64,000 nt of DNA from Streptomyces sp. NBC_01233 (GTDB lineage: Bacteria > Actinomycetota > Actinomycetes > Streptomycetales > Streptomycetaceae), in NCBI RefSeq assembly GCF_035989305.1, contig NZ_CP108514.1, positions 9,404,501 through 9,468,500 of the forward strand, in the 5' to 3' direction. Below are positions 1-8,515 of this stretch, piece by piece. The translations under genes were made by a program, and so were the position numbers. Every line of letters begins with the position of its first letter. Within the stretch, counting starts at the first letter, position 1. The notes under the pieces were generated by a model that was not told the origin of the DNA, made no database searches, and saw only the letters and a list, made by a program, of their open reading frames with translations.

Positions 1-1
1 G

Positions 2-817
2 GCGAACCTGGGGGCGGGCTTCATGCACGGGTTCCCCGTCAGCAGCAGCGCCAGCCGCACCGCCCTGGCCCAGTCCGCTAAGGCACGGAGCCAGGCCTAC
101 TCCCTGTTCGCCGCACTCGCGGTACTGCTGGTCCTCCTCTTCCTCGGGCCCCTCCTGGCCCATACCCCGAGCGCCGTCCTCGGCGCCATCGTCGTCTACG
201 CCGCCGTCCGCCTTGTCGAAGTGGGCGAGTTCCGGCGCCTCGCGGCCTTCCGCAGACGTGAACTGCTTCTGGCACTCGGGTGCCTTCTGGGCGTGTTGGC
301 CCTCGGCATCCTGTACGGCGTCCTCATCGCCGTGGCCCTGTCCGTCGTCGAGTTGCTGGCCCGCGTGGCCCGCCCGCACGACGCCGTGGAAGGCATGGTG
401 CCCGGGCTCGCCGGCATGCACGACGTGGACGACTACCCGACGGCGCGGACCGTTCCGGGGCTGGTGATCTACCGGTACGACTCGCCGCTGTTCTTCGCCA
501 ACGCGGAGGACTTCCGTCGTCGTGCCCTGGCAGCGGTCGACGAGCAGAGCTCTCCGGCCCGGTGGTTCGTCCTGAACACCGAGGCGAACGCGGAGGTGGA
601 CATCACGGCTCTGGACGCCGTGGACGCACTCCGTCAGGAACTCGAGCACCGGGGCATCGTCCTCGCCCTGGCCAGGGTCAAGCAGGAACTCCGCGAGGAC
701 CTGGACGCTTACGGTCTGACCGCCTCGGTGGGCGCCGATCGCATCTACCCGACCCTGCCCACGGCTCTGGAGGCCTATCGAGCGTGGAGCGGCGAGGCGG
801 GAATCGAGGCGGAATGA
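2..817 (+). CDS. SulP-family anion transporter, C-terminal part with STAS domain (5' end outside window)
   Basis: SulP proteins are inner-membrane anion (sulfate, bicarbonate) transporters with a cytoplasmic STAS domain. The reading frame is open to the left edge, so only the last ~270 residues are present. The first residues after the edge contain GFPVSSSASRTAL, a SulP core signature, followed by hydrophobic segments (for example AALAVLLVLLFLGPLLA and LLALGCLLGVLALGILYGVL). The final ~120 residues form a STAS-like domain beginning near PGLVIYRYDSPLFFANA. Substrate cannot be told from this part. The gene ends 166 bp before the truncated PPDK gene. Confidence 0.9.
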   Translation, partial: ANLGAGFMHGFPVSSSASRTALAQSAKARSQAYSLFAALAVLLVLLFLGPLLAHTPSAVLGAIVVYAAVRLVEVGEFRRLAAFRRRELLLALGCLLGVLALGILYGVLIAVALSVVELLARVARPHDAVEGMVPGLAGMHDVDDYPTARTVPGLVIYRYDSPLFFANAEDFRRRALAAVDEQSSPARWFVLNTEANAEVDITALDAVDALRQELEHRGIVLALARVKQELREDLDAYGLTASVGADRIYPTLPTALEAYRAWSGEAGIEAE

Positions 818-983
818 GCCGGACCTGCCGTCCCCGAAAAGGGCCGTCCGGCCCCTGCCGGTGACTGGGCCGGGGAGTCCAGTGTGGGAGCAGAGGAGGC
901 CGCGCACCATCTGGATGCGGCAGTCCTGGTACGTGATCGGTGCCCCGGGCCGAGGGGTATCGCCGACGAGGCTGGTGGCAGGC

Positions 984-2063
984 ATGGGCTCGTACGTGTA
1001 CGACTTCACCGAGGGCGGCCGGGACATGGCCGACCTTCTCGGGGGCAAGGGCGCGAACCTCGCGGAGATGGCCCGCATGGGCCTGCCCGTACCGCCGGGC
1101 TTCACCATCACCACCGAGGCCTGCCGCGTCTTCCTGGCCACCGGAGAGCCGCCGGAGGACTTGGACCGCCAGGTCGGCGAGCACCTGGCGGCGCTCGAGA
1201 GGGTTGCCGGCAAGCGGCTGGGGCAGGTGGACGACCCGCTGCTGGTGTCCGTCCGGTCGGGCGCGAGGTTCTCGATGCCGGGCATGATGGAGACCATCCT
1301 GGACATCGGCCTGAACGATCTGTCGGTGCTGGGACTGGCCAAGGTGCCCGAGCGGGAGCGGTTCGCCTGGGATTCCTACCGCCGCCTCGTGCAGATGTTC
1401 GGAAGCACTGTCATGGGCGTCGACGGTTCACTGTTCGAAGACGTGCTCCGGCGTGTCAAGGCCCAGCACCGCGTCGTGGACGACTCCCGGCTGGACGCCT
1501 GCGACCTCATCCGAGTCGTCGAAACCTTCAAGGACCTCATCCTCGAACGGAGCGGCCGGGCGTTTCCGCAGGATCCGGCGGAGCAGCTGCGGCAGTCGAT
1601 CCTCGCCGTCTTCACGTCGTGGAACGGCGAGCGCGCGCGCCTCCACCGGCACCGCGAGCACATCCCGGACGACCTCGGTGCAGCGGTGAACATCCAGTGC
1701 ATGGTCTTCGGGAACCTCGGGGCCGATTCGGGCAGCGGCGTCGCCTTCACCCGCGACCCGGCCACGGGGCGCCCCGGCCTCTACGGCGACTACCTGCCCG
1801 ACGCCCAGGGCGAGGAGGTCGTCTCGGGCGTCCGCAACACCGTGCCGCTGCAAGAGCTGGCCAGCCTCGACCCGGCCTCGTTCGACCGCCTGCGCGGCTA
1901 CATGGAACAGCTTGAAGCGCACTACCGCGACCTGTGCGACATCGAGTTCACGATCGAGCGAGGCACCCTGTGGGTGCTCGAGACCCGCATCGGCTTTCCC
2001 GCACGCCGTGCCGCTCCGGCCGGGGCGGCACGGCTCGCCGTAGGCGGTTCTCCTCGCACTTGA
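984..2063 (+). pseudogene. Pyruvate phosphate dikinase, N-terminal third only (truncated)
   Basis: PPDK interconverts pyruvate, ATP and phosphate with PEP, AMP and PPi, and is normally about 870-900 residues. The N-terminal ATP-grasp portion is clear: YVYDFTEGG, LLGGKGANLAEM, GLPVPPGFTITTEACR, SVRSGARFSMPGMMETILDIG and FTRDPATG. Family similarity stops at LWVLETRIG (about position 1994); the next 22 residues are unrelated and the frame closes at 2063. The phosphohistidine swivel domain and PEP/pyruvate domain are missing, so the enzyme cannot be complete. I use the ATG at 984, where family similarity begins; the frame is open back to 861. The break point abuts a scrap of a PASTA-domain gene. 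Confidence 0.85.
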
Positions 2064-2187
2064 GGACCTTGACCGTCACCGACGTGCTGCTGTCGAGGGG
2101 CGTGCTGGTGCCCGGGGACTGGAAGCAGACGCACCAGCCGCTCTGATCGGCGGCGGTGCGGCCCTGCGAACTCAAGTCCTGAACAGA
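2047..2187 (-). pseudogene. PASTA-domain fragment
   Basis: On the minus strand the reading VQDLSSQGRTAADQSGW followed by CVCFQSPGTSTPLDSSTS and VTVKVLKCEE looks like the C-terminal half of an actinobacterial PASTA domain, with its usual W..C.QSP..G and a closing K.CEE. No start codon or complete protein surrounds it. It lies directly downstream of the break in the PPDK gene in opposite orientation, which suggests a deletion or recombination joined two broken genes here. The similarity is short and judged by eye. Confidence 0.45.
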
Positions 2188-2503
2188 GCCGGAAAAAAAC
2201 AGGCATGGGGCAGTTTCCTTCGGAAGGTCGTGCTTCGATGCCATGCGAGTCGGTCCGTCCCCATCTGGTCGAGTTCGTTGGGATCGCCGCATGTAGACCT
2301 TGACTCCGCGTCAGGGTTCTCGTTCGGTTGCTGCCGTCGGAGACCGGGGCATCCCGGTCGGGATCGTACGGAATGGGACCGGTTCGGCACCGGGAGTGAC
2401 ACCGACGGCGACTCCAACGCTGAAGGGCATGAGTCGCCATCCCGGCCGCGACCACGACCCTGCCCCCGACGTCCCGTCTCCCGATCTCCAGAGGCCACCG
2501 CGC

Positions 2504-3028
2504 ATGCACCCACCAATCGGCAACCCGGATCACGACACGATGGAGCTCTTCCTCGGTGATGCGGGTGCACCCGGTACGGCGCCGGAGCCGCCGGCCCCGG
2601 TGTTCGTGGACACGTCGGGGCGCAGACAGCGCCGGGTGCGCCGCTGGGGGTACCTGCTGGTGGTACCGGCCGCTGCCTACGTCGTCCTGCTCATCAGCAC
2701 CCTGCTGGGCGGCCCCACCCTCCAGTCGCCGTTCCTCCCCTCCGCCCAGGCTCCGCACACCCCCGCGCCCGAGGGCCCGGGCCGCACTGCGAGCCCGTCC
2801 CCCCGCGGTACGGCGAGCGGCACTCCGCGCCCCACCCCGGCGGCTCCGCGCGGCGGTGCGCCCTCCCCGGCCGCCGCGACGAGCCCCACGACGCCCGCCG
2901 TCGGACCGAGCTCGACGAAGGCCGGCACCGGGCCGGCGAACCCCACTCCGTCGCCTGCCGGCGGGGGGCGGGGCCGCGGCACCGCACCGCCCGGCCAAGG
3001 CGGAGGCAAGCCCACCGGCCACCCCTGA
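2504..3028 (+). CDS. Single-pass membrane protein with Pro/Thr/Ser/Ala-rich extracellular tail
   Basis: The predicted product (174 aa) has a cytoplasmic stretch rich in Pro and Asp, a basic RRQRRVRRWGY patch, one TM segment (LLVVPAAAYVVLLISTLL) and a long low-complexity Pro/Thr/Ser/Ala/Gly tail that would lie outside the cell. No enzymatic domain is visible. The frame is open back to 2300, but ATG 2504 is preceded by AGAGG at a good distance, so I start there. It precedes the deacetylase/glycosyltransferase gene on the same strand and may be an accessory of the polysaccharide synthase. Function unknown. Confidence 0.6.
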   Translation: MHPPIGNPDHDTMELFLGDAGAPGTAPEPPAPVFVDTSGRRQRRVRRWGYLLVVPAAAYVVLLISTLLGGPTLQSPFLPSAQAPHTPAPEGPGRTASPSPRGTASGTPRPTPAAPRGGAPSPAAATSPTTPAVGPSSTKAGTGPANPTPSPAGGGRGRGTAPPGQGGGKPTGHP

Positions 3029-3074
3029 CCCGGGCACGCCGGGGGCGGTCCCCACCGCCGACATCGCATGGCCC

Positions 3075-3099
3075 CGCACCGCACCGCACCGCACCGCAC
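3075..3099 (+). repeat. (CGCAC)5 pentanucleotide repeat
   Basis: Five perfect tandem copies of CGCAC lie between the membrane-protein gene and the synthase. They fall inside the 5' extension of the synthase frame if ATG 3068 were used, and just upstream of its likely TTG start. A length change would shift the frame of the long form only. Confidence 0.8.
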
Positions 3100-3127
3100 T
3101 ACGCAGCAGGCAGGAAGAACCCGTCCC

Positions 3128-5461
3128 TTGTCGAAGAACCGTCGCCGCCGCCCCCACGGCAGGCACAGCTCCGTACGCAACGTCCCCCTGCGCACCCACT
3201 GGCTGCTGCTGACCACCCTCGTGCTCACCCTCTCGGCGGCGCTGCTCCTGCAGGGCTACACCCAGCACCTGTTCGACTCCACCCCCGACGGGGCTCCCCG
3301 CGAGCGGGGTCCGGGAACCTCCGTCCCCGCGGGCATCAGTTCCGGCGGGCCGGTGATCGAGGGGGCGGCCGGCCGCACCGCCGCCCCGGCGGCCCGCACC
3401 CTCGCACTGACCTTCGACGACGGCCCCGACCCCGTCTGGACGCCGAAGATCCTCGACGTGCTGCGCCGCAACGACGTGCCCGCCACCTTCTTCACCGTCG
3501 GCACCCGCGTCGCCGAGAACCCCGGCCTCGCCCGCCGGATCGTTGACGAGGGCCACCAGATCGGCCTGCACAGCTTCACCCACACCGATCTCGGCACCGC
3601 GTCCGCCTGGCGGCGCTCACTGGAACTGCGCGAGACCCAGCTCGTCATCGCCGGCGCCACCGGCGTCACCACGCCGCTGCTGCGCCCGCCGTACTCGTCC
3701 ACCAACAAGGCGCTCGGCGACGCCGACTGGAGCGCCGTCGTCCAAGCCGGGCAGGAGGGATACCTGACCGTCCTGACGACCTTGGACAGCCAGGACTGGC
3801 GACGCCCGGGCGTCGAGCAGATCGTCGCCGACGCCACCCCGAAGGACACCGCCGGACAGATCGTGCTGCTGCACGACGCGGGTGGGGACCGGACGCAGAC
3901 GGTCGCCGCGCTCGAACAGCTCGTGCCGCGGCTGAAGGCGTCCGGCTGGAAGTTCGTCACCGTGGGCGACGCGGTCGCCCTGCCCGAAACGGTGCAGCCG
4001 GCCGGGACCGCGGACCGGTGGCACGGTCTCGCCCTCATCACCGCGATCCGCACCAGCGACTGGATCATCGAAGCCCTCTCGTGGCTGCTGTGGGCGGCGG
4101 GCGCGATCAGCCTGCTGCGTGCGGTCGCCGTCTTCGTCGCCGCCAGGCGGCACGTGCGGATGCGCCGCAGGCCCTGGGGCGCTCCGGTCACCGAACCCGT
4201 GAGCGTCATCGTCCCCGCCTACAACGAGAGCGCCGGCATCGAGGCCGCCGTCCGTTCCCTGGTGGCCTCCGACCACCAGGTCGAGGTCATCGTCGTCGAC
4301 GACGGCTCCACGGACGGCACGGCCGACATCGTCGAGGCCCTCCGGCTGCCCGGCGTACGGGTCATCCGGCAGCAGAACGCCGGAAAGCCGGCCGCCCTCA
4401 ACACGGGCATCGCCGCGGCCCACTGCAATCTGCTCGTCATGGTCGACGGCGACACCGTCTTCGAACCGGACGCCGTTCGCATGATCGTCCAGCCCTTCGC
4501 CCAGCGCCGCGTGGGCGCGGTCTCCGGCAACGCCAAGGTGGTCAACCGGGGTGGGCTGCTCGGACGCTGGCAGCACATCGAGTACGTCGTCGGCTTCAAC
4601 CTCGACCGCCGCCTGTTCGACCTCGCCGAGTGCATGCCCACCGTTCCCGGTGCCGTCGGCGCGTTCCGCCGCGAGGCGCTGCTGCGGGTCGGCGGCGTCA
4701 GCGACACCACCCTCGCCGAGGACACGGATCTCACCATGGCCCTGTGCCGGGACGGCTGGCGCGTCGTCTACGAGGAGCGGGCCAAGGCCTGGACGGAAGC
4801 CCCCGCATCGCTCGGTGCCCTCTGGAAGCAGCGCTACCGGTGGTGCTACGGCACCCTCCAGGCCATGTGGAAGCACCGGGGCGCCCTCACCCAGCGGGGG
4901 CAGGCCGGAAAGCTCGGCCGACGCGGGCTGGGCTACCTGCTGATGTTCCAGGTCCTGCTGCCCCTGCTCGCACCCGTCGTGGACGTCTTCGCCGTCTACG
5001 GCCTGGTCTTCCTCGACCCCCTGCGCATCCTCGGCCTGTGGACGGCGTTCCTGCTCCTCCAGGTCCTGATGGGGCTGTACGCGTTCCGCCTGGACGGGGA
5101 ACGGCCGGGTCCGTTGTGGAGCCTGCCCCTGCAACAGTTCGTCTACCGCCAGCTCATGTACCTGGTCGTGATCCAGTCCGTCTTCACCGCCGTCGCCGGG
5201 TCCCGCCTGCGCTGGCAGCGGATGGATCGCTACGGCAGCCTCCAGGTGCCCGTCACCCCGTCCGAGCCTCCGCCACCGGACCGCTTGTCCGCGCCCGAGG
5301 CCCCGCCGGCCCCGCTGGCCCCCGAGCCCTGGGACGCTCCCGCAGCCGCGCCGTACGGCGGCTACGACGCGGACCCCGCCTGGGCCTCCCACCCTCCTGC
5401 GCCGGTCCCGCACAGCACGCAGGACCACATCTGGCCCTCGCAGGGTCACCGCGACCTGTAG
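3128..5461 (+). CDS. Bifunctional polysaccharide deacetylase (NodB) / GT2 glycosyltransferase membrane protein
   Basis: A single chain (about 777 aa) combines an extracellular NodB deacetylase with a processive GT2 synthase. After one N-terminal TM helix comes NodB: LALTFDDGPDP, the metal-site GLHSFTHTDLG and LRPPYSSTNKAL. A second TM (WIIEALSWLLWAAGAISLLRA) leads into the GT2 domain: VSVIVPAYNES, VDGDTV, AEDTDLTMAL and QRYRW (QxxRW), then several C-terminal TM helices and a Pro-rich tail. The fold resembles hyaluronan/chitin/N-acetylglucosamine synthases; deacetylation of the emerging glycan is the inferred second step. TTG 3128 has AGGAAG ten bases upstream and is preferred to ATG 3068, which adds a repeat-encoded peptide. 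Confidence 0.88.
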   Translation: MSKNRRRRPHGRHSSVRNVPLRTHWLLLTTLVLTLSAALLLQGYTQHLFDSTPDGAPRERGPGTSVPAGISSGGPVIEGAAGRTAAPAARTLALTFDDGPDPVWTPKILDVLRRNDVPATFFTVGTRVAENPGLARRIVDEGHQIGLHSFTHTDLGTASAWRRSLELRETQLVIAGATGVTTPLLRPPYSSTNKALGDADWSAVVQAGQEGYLTVLTTLDSQDWRRPGVEQIVADATPKDTAGQIVLLHDAGGDRTQTVAALEQLVPRLKASGWKFVTVGDAVALPETVQPAGTADRWHGLALITAIRTSDWIIEALSWLLWAAGAISLLRAVAVFVAARRHVRMRRRPWGAPVTEPVSVIVPAYNESAGIEAAVRSLVASDHQVEVIVVDDGSTDGTADIVEALRLPGVRVIRQQNAGKPAALNTGIAAAHCNLLVMVDGDTVFEPDAVRMIVQPFAQRRVGAVSGNAKVVNRGGLLGRWQHIEYVVGFNLDRRLFDLAECMPTVPGAVGAFRREALLRVGGVSDTTLAEDTDLTMALCRDGWRVVYEERAKAWTEAPASLGALWKQRYRWCYGTLQAMWKHRGALTQRGQAGKLGRRGLGYLLMFQVLLPLLAPVVDVFAVYGLVFLDPLRILGLWTAFLLLQVLMGLYAFRLDGERPGPLWSLPLQQFVYRQLMYLVVIQSVFTAVAGSRLRWQRMDRYGSLQVPVTPSEPPPPDRLSAPEAPPAPLAPEPWDAPAAAPYGGYDADPAWASHPPAPVPHSTQDHIWPSQGHRDL

Positions 5462-5669
5462 GCACCGGCTCCGAGGCGTTCGGGAGGGCGGCGGGCCGTG
5501 TCTGAGGGTTGGTGGTACGGCAGTGAGACGGCGGCCCCCGAGGGCGGGGCCGCGGTCAGCCGGTCCGGCGGTTGCCCTCGTCGTCGCAGGGCAGTTCAGA
5601 GGCCGGGTGGTTGGTCGTGAAGTCACGGGTCGCCTGTCGTTCGGCCTCGGTGATCGGGGGAGCGCACCG

Positions 5670-5790
5670 GATGCTGTGATCGTGGGTGGCGGGTTCACCG
5701 GTGTGACGGCCGCGCGCGAGCTGACGATGCGGGGGCGGAGCTCGGTGCTGGTCGAGTCACGTGACCCCTGCGCACGGGCCGCACCGCGCG
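5670..5790 (+). pseudogene. FAD-dependent amine oxidase, N-terminal dinucleotide-binding scrap
   Basis: Residues DAVIVGGGFTGVTAAREL followed by TMRGRSSVLVESRD are the Rossmann GxGxxG and the end of the second strand of a flavin amine oxidase. Just after this the frame loses similarity and closes at 5855. No catalytic domain is present nearby, so this is a decayed gene fragment. Confidence 0.6.
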
Positions 5791-5806
5791 GGTCCCAGAG
5801 GGCGCG

Positions 5807-6391
5807 TCACGGGCCGGGCTGCGTGCTGCCGGTCCCACCGGGACCGGCAGGCTGATCACGGCGTTGCCGACCTCGCTGGACCGCGTTGGCCAGGAGCCGG
5901 GCCGCCACGCCGAGGAGCAGCAGGTTCAGCGTGATCTGTCCCGTGGTCAGCAGCCGGGCGGGCTCACTGCGCGCGGTGATGTCCCCGAACCCGACCGTGC
6001 TGAACACGGTCATCGCGAAGTACAGCGCGTCGGTGCGCGACAGGGGTTCACTGAAACTGCCCGGCGCACTGTGTTCCAGCAGGAAGCAGGCCGTGGCGTA
6101 CAGCAGGACGAACAGCGGCGCGGTGATCGCCACCGCTTCCATGGCCTTCAGCCCGGGCCACGGCGACAGCGTGATCCTCCGGATCTGCCAGGCCAGGAGC
6201 ACCGCCACGGCCGCGATGCCACCGGTGAGCACGAGGACGGTGGTGGCCGTGAAGGCCGAGTCCATGGGCAGCAGGTAGTAGGCGGCCACGAGGAGGCTGA
6301 CCGTCACCAACGAACGCACCGAGGCGAGCACTACCTGCCGGCGGTGACCGCCCGAGTTCCCGTTCACGATTCCACCCCGACCGCAGCGCAC
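5807..6391 (-). CDS. Two-TM potassium channel family protein
   Basis: A membrane protein (up to 194 aa) with four hydrophobic segments. The last two flank a pore loop with the selectivity filter TVFSTVGFGDI, typical of bacterial Kch/ion_trans_2 channels, where GFGD stands for the usual GYGD. No RCK/TrkA-N regulatory domain follows; the C-terminus is a short basic/proline tail. Two GTG starts are possible, 6391 and 6367; the second has GGGGTGGA just upstream. It would pass K+ across the cytoplasmic membrane; gating is unknown. Confidence 0.8.
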   Translation of the reverse strand: MRCGRGGIVNGNSGGHRRQVVLASVRSLVTVSLLVAAYYLLPMDSAFTATTVLVLTGGIAAVAVLLAWQIRRITLSPWPGLKAMEAVAITAPLFVLLYATACFLLEHSAPGSFSEPLSRTDALYFAMTVFSTVGFGDITARSEPARLLTTGQITLNLLLLGVAARLLANAVQRGRQRRDQPAGPGGTGSTQPGP

Positions 6392-6577
6392 GCCCTGCCC
6401 TCAGCCTCCCCGGTGAAACGGGTGCCGCGCGGCAGGCGCACCAGGAGGCCACCGGCAATCACCGCCACGGGCGCACGGGGCAACCGCACGGGCGCACGGC
6501 GCCGCAAGCCGGGTCGGGGCGAGGTGCGTACGATCACGAGTACGGCACGCGCGGCCGCGTACCCCCGCGAGGAGTGG

Positions 6578-7279
6578 GTGAAGACCGCTTCCGGATCCGG
6601 CCACGAACCCGCCTCGACCAGCGGGTGGGACGCCCGCCTGTACTGGCGGTGGATCGGCTACGACACGCTCGCCTTCATCACCGTTCTGACCGTCGGGTTC
6701 CTGTTGATCCTGCTGGGCAACGACGTCCTCCACATGAACCTGGCCAGCCACAACGTGATCCTCGCGGTCCTGATCGCGACCCTGGGAGCCGCACTGTTCG
6801 GCGGAGTCCTGGGAGCACTGCAATGGCTGGTCGTCAAGGAGCGGGTCCCCGTCCCGCGCAAGGTGTGGATCACTTCCAACGTCGGTCCGGCACTGCTCGC
6901 ATGGCTGCTGGTGATCACGCCCGCAGTGATCAGCGCACAGGATTCCCACGAGACGGTCTCGACGGCCTACCTGCTGGCCGCCGGCCAGAGCCTGGCCCTG
7001 GGGCCCCTGCTCGGGCTGTCGCGGTCACTGGTCCTGCGCAAGGTCACCACACGCTGGAAGTGGTGGATCGGAGTGAACCTCGCCTCCTGGCTCATCGTCG
7101 ACGCCGTCATCTGCCTGCTCTCCCGATGGGCCGGCGACCTCAACGTCCTCACCGGCGACGGATCCCTGATCGAGGTCTACCTGACCCTGATCGCCACCAC
7201 ACCCCTGACGGGCAGGGCCCTGCTGTGGGTACTGGCCCCCACGGCCCTGACCACCGCCCGGCAGCCGCAGTCACCGTGA
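6578..7279 (+). CDS. Polytopic membrane protein of unknown function
   Basis: The product (about 233 aa) has some six hydrophobic helices, including TLAFITVLTVGFLLILLG, ILAVLIATLGAALFGGVLGALQWL and LLAWLLVITPAVISA. Repeated motifs of the kind LGALQWLVVKERVP and LLGLSRSLVLRKV suggest an internal duplication, as in bacterial membrane proteins whose repeats carry LQW(L/V)xLRR motifs. The open frame runs further upstream antisense to the K+ channel; GTG 6578 follows GAGGAG closely and is the likely start. No enzymatic motif is visible. Confidence 0.65.
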   Translation: MKTASGSGHEPASTSGWDARLYWRWIGYDTLAFITVLTVGFLLILLGNDVLHMNLASHNVILAVLIATLGAALFGGVLGALQWLVVKERVPVPRKVWITSNVGPALLAWLLVITPAVISAQDSHETVSTAYLLAAGQSLALGPLLGLSRSLVLRKVTTRWKWWIGVNLASWLIVDAVICLLSRWAGDLNVLTGDGSLIEVYLTLIATTPLTGRALLWVLAPTALTTARQPQSP

Positions 7280-7385
7280 CCCTCGCGCGCGAGGGTGAAC
7301 TTGGCGCGCCTGGAGGTCCCTGTGACCACGATCCCGGCCGCCCGGTCCGAACACCCCGCGCCGACGCCGACCGGGACCAGGACCG

Positions 7386-8378
7386 TCAGTGCGGCTCCAC
7401 CCAGCCGTGTCGGACGGCGTATCCGCCGAGCTGCATCCGGGTGCGGACTCCGGCCATGTCCGTGAGGTGGCGCAGGCGTCGGTGCAGCGTCCGTGGTGAC
7501 AGACCCAGTTGCGCCGCGGCCGTCTGGTCGGTCAGGCCGGCCAGGAGGAGCGCGAGGATCCTCCGGTCGAGCTCGGTCGGGCCCGTCGCACCGAGCTCGA
7601 CGGCGGGTTCGGCCTCCCCGCCGGTGCCCGAGAGTTCGAGCGGGTGGGCGGTCCGCCACACCGTCTCGAACAGCGCGTCCAACGCGTCCAACAGGCCGCT
7701 GCGGTGCAGCAGCACGGCGCCGGGCTCTCCGTCCGGCGTGACCGTGAGCGGGACGAGGCCGAGGTCGGCGTCGGCCAGCACGAGTTTCATCGGCAGCCGG
7801 TCGGCGACACGCAACTGCACGCCCTTGCGCAGTGAATCGATCGCATCGTCGATGATGCCCGGCTCTCCCAGCACGGCTCGGTCCAGTACCGCCCGGAATT
7901 GGACACCGCGGCCGATGGCCACGGGTTCTGCCGTGTTCTCGTCGGGCGACAGAGCGACGAACGGAGCGGTGATGAAGCTTCGGACCTGCGTGCGGGCCGC
8001 CTGCTGCACCTGGAGGAAGCGGTGGCGGATGGCATCGACACCCGTGACGACCTCGATCAGATCGCCGATGCTGTCCCCGGTCATCGCAGCCCGGTGTTCC
8101 TCGGCGAAGGTCACCAGCGCATGCTCGGCCCTGCGCAACCCGTCCCGGCGCTCGCTGATGAGGGCGCCCAGCGCCACGGCCGGCGGCGCGGCGGTGAACT
8201 GCTCGTCCGCCGACCTGGTCACGAGCCCCCACCCGAGCAGACGGGACAACGCCTTGTCGACGTGGGTCCGGGGCAGGACGAGCAGGTCCGCCAGCAGAGT
8301 GGCGGTGGAGTTCGGCCGTCCGAGCAGCGCCCGGTAGACGTGCTCGTCATCGGGGTCGAGGCCCAGAACATCCAGCAT
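7386..8378 (-). CDS. TrmB-like/LuxR-type transcriptional regulator
   Basis: A 330-aa regulator with an N-terminal TrmB-like winged helix (MLDVLGLDPDDEHVYRALLG, then a helix ending LSRLLGWGLVTR), a middle sensor-like region, and a C-terminal LuxR HTH (LDRRILALLLAGLTDQTAAAQLG followed by LSPRTLHRRLRHLTD). It has the same architecture as the regulator at 30242. It sits just downstream of the secreted subtilase on the same strand but beyond a strong terminator, so it probably has its own promoter and may control that protease. ATG 8378 starts at the TrmB domain; the open frame upstream lacks similarity. Confidence 0.82.
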   Translation of the reverse strand: MLDVLGLDPDDEHVYRALLGRPNSTATLLADLLVLPRTHVDKALSRLLGWGLVTRSADEQFTAAPPAVALGALISERRDGLRRAEHALVTFAEEHRAAMTGDSIGDLIEVVTGVDAIRHRFLQVQQAARTQVRSFITAPFVALSPDENTAEPVAIGRGVQFRAVLDRAVLGEPGIIDDAIDSLRKGVQLRVADRLPMKLVLADADLGLVPLTVTPDGEPGAVLLHRSGLLDALDALFETVWRTAHPLELSGTGGEAEPAVELGATGPTELDRRILALLLAGLTDQTAAAQLGLSPRTLHRRLRHLTDMAGVRTRMQLGGYAVRHGWVEPH

Positions 8379-8474
8379 CGGCGACCGACTCTCTTCCGCT
8401 TGCCGCAGCGGGGAGAGTATGCGCCATGGTGGCAGACCCTGAAAAGTGCCTGATGGAAGCGGGTCTGACGGGAA

Positions 8475-8504
8475 GGGCCCCGGGCAGTCGCCGACCCGGG
8501 GCCC
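8475..8504 (-). terminator. Rho-independent-type hairpin after the subtilase gene
   Basis: A perfect 10-bp inverted repeat, GGGCCCCGGG (8475-8484) and CCCGGGGCCC (8495-8504), with a 10-nt loop, begins 12 bases beyond the subtilase stop codon. There is no clear U-tract, as is common in Streptomyces. Confidence 0.75.
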
Positions 8505-8515
8505 GACACTACGGT

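Noticed and set aside
1922..3583. A 553-codon minus-strand frame spanning the PPDK end and the membrane-protein gene.
   Set aside because: Repetitive Arg/Gly/Ala translation overlapping supported plus-strand genes; only the small PASTA-like segment in a different frame looks protein-like.
5864..6577. N-terminal extension of the membrane protein ending at 7279.
   Set aside because: Antisense to the K+ channel gene; polar, low-complexity residues, while GTG 6578 has a ribosome-binding site.
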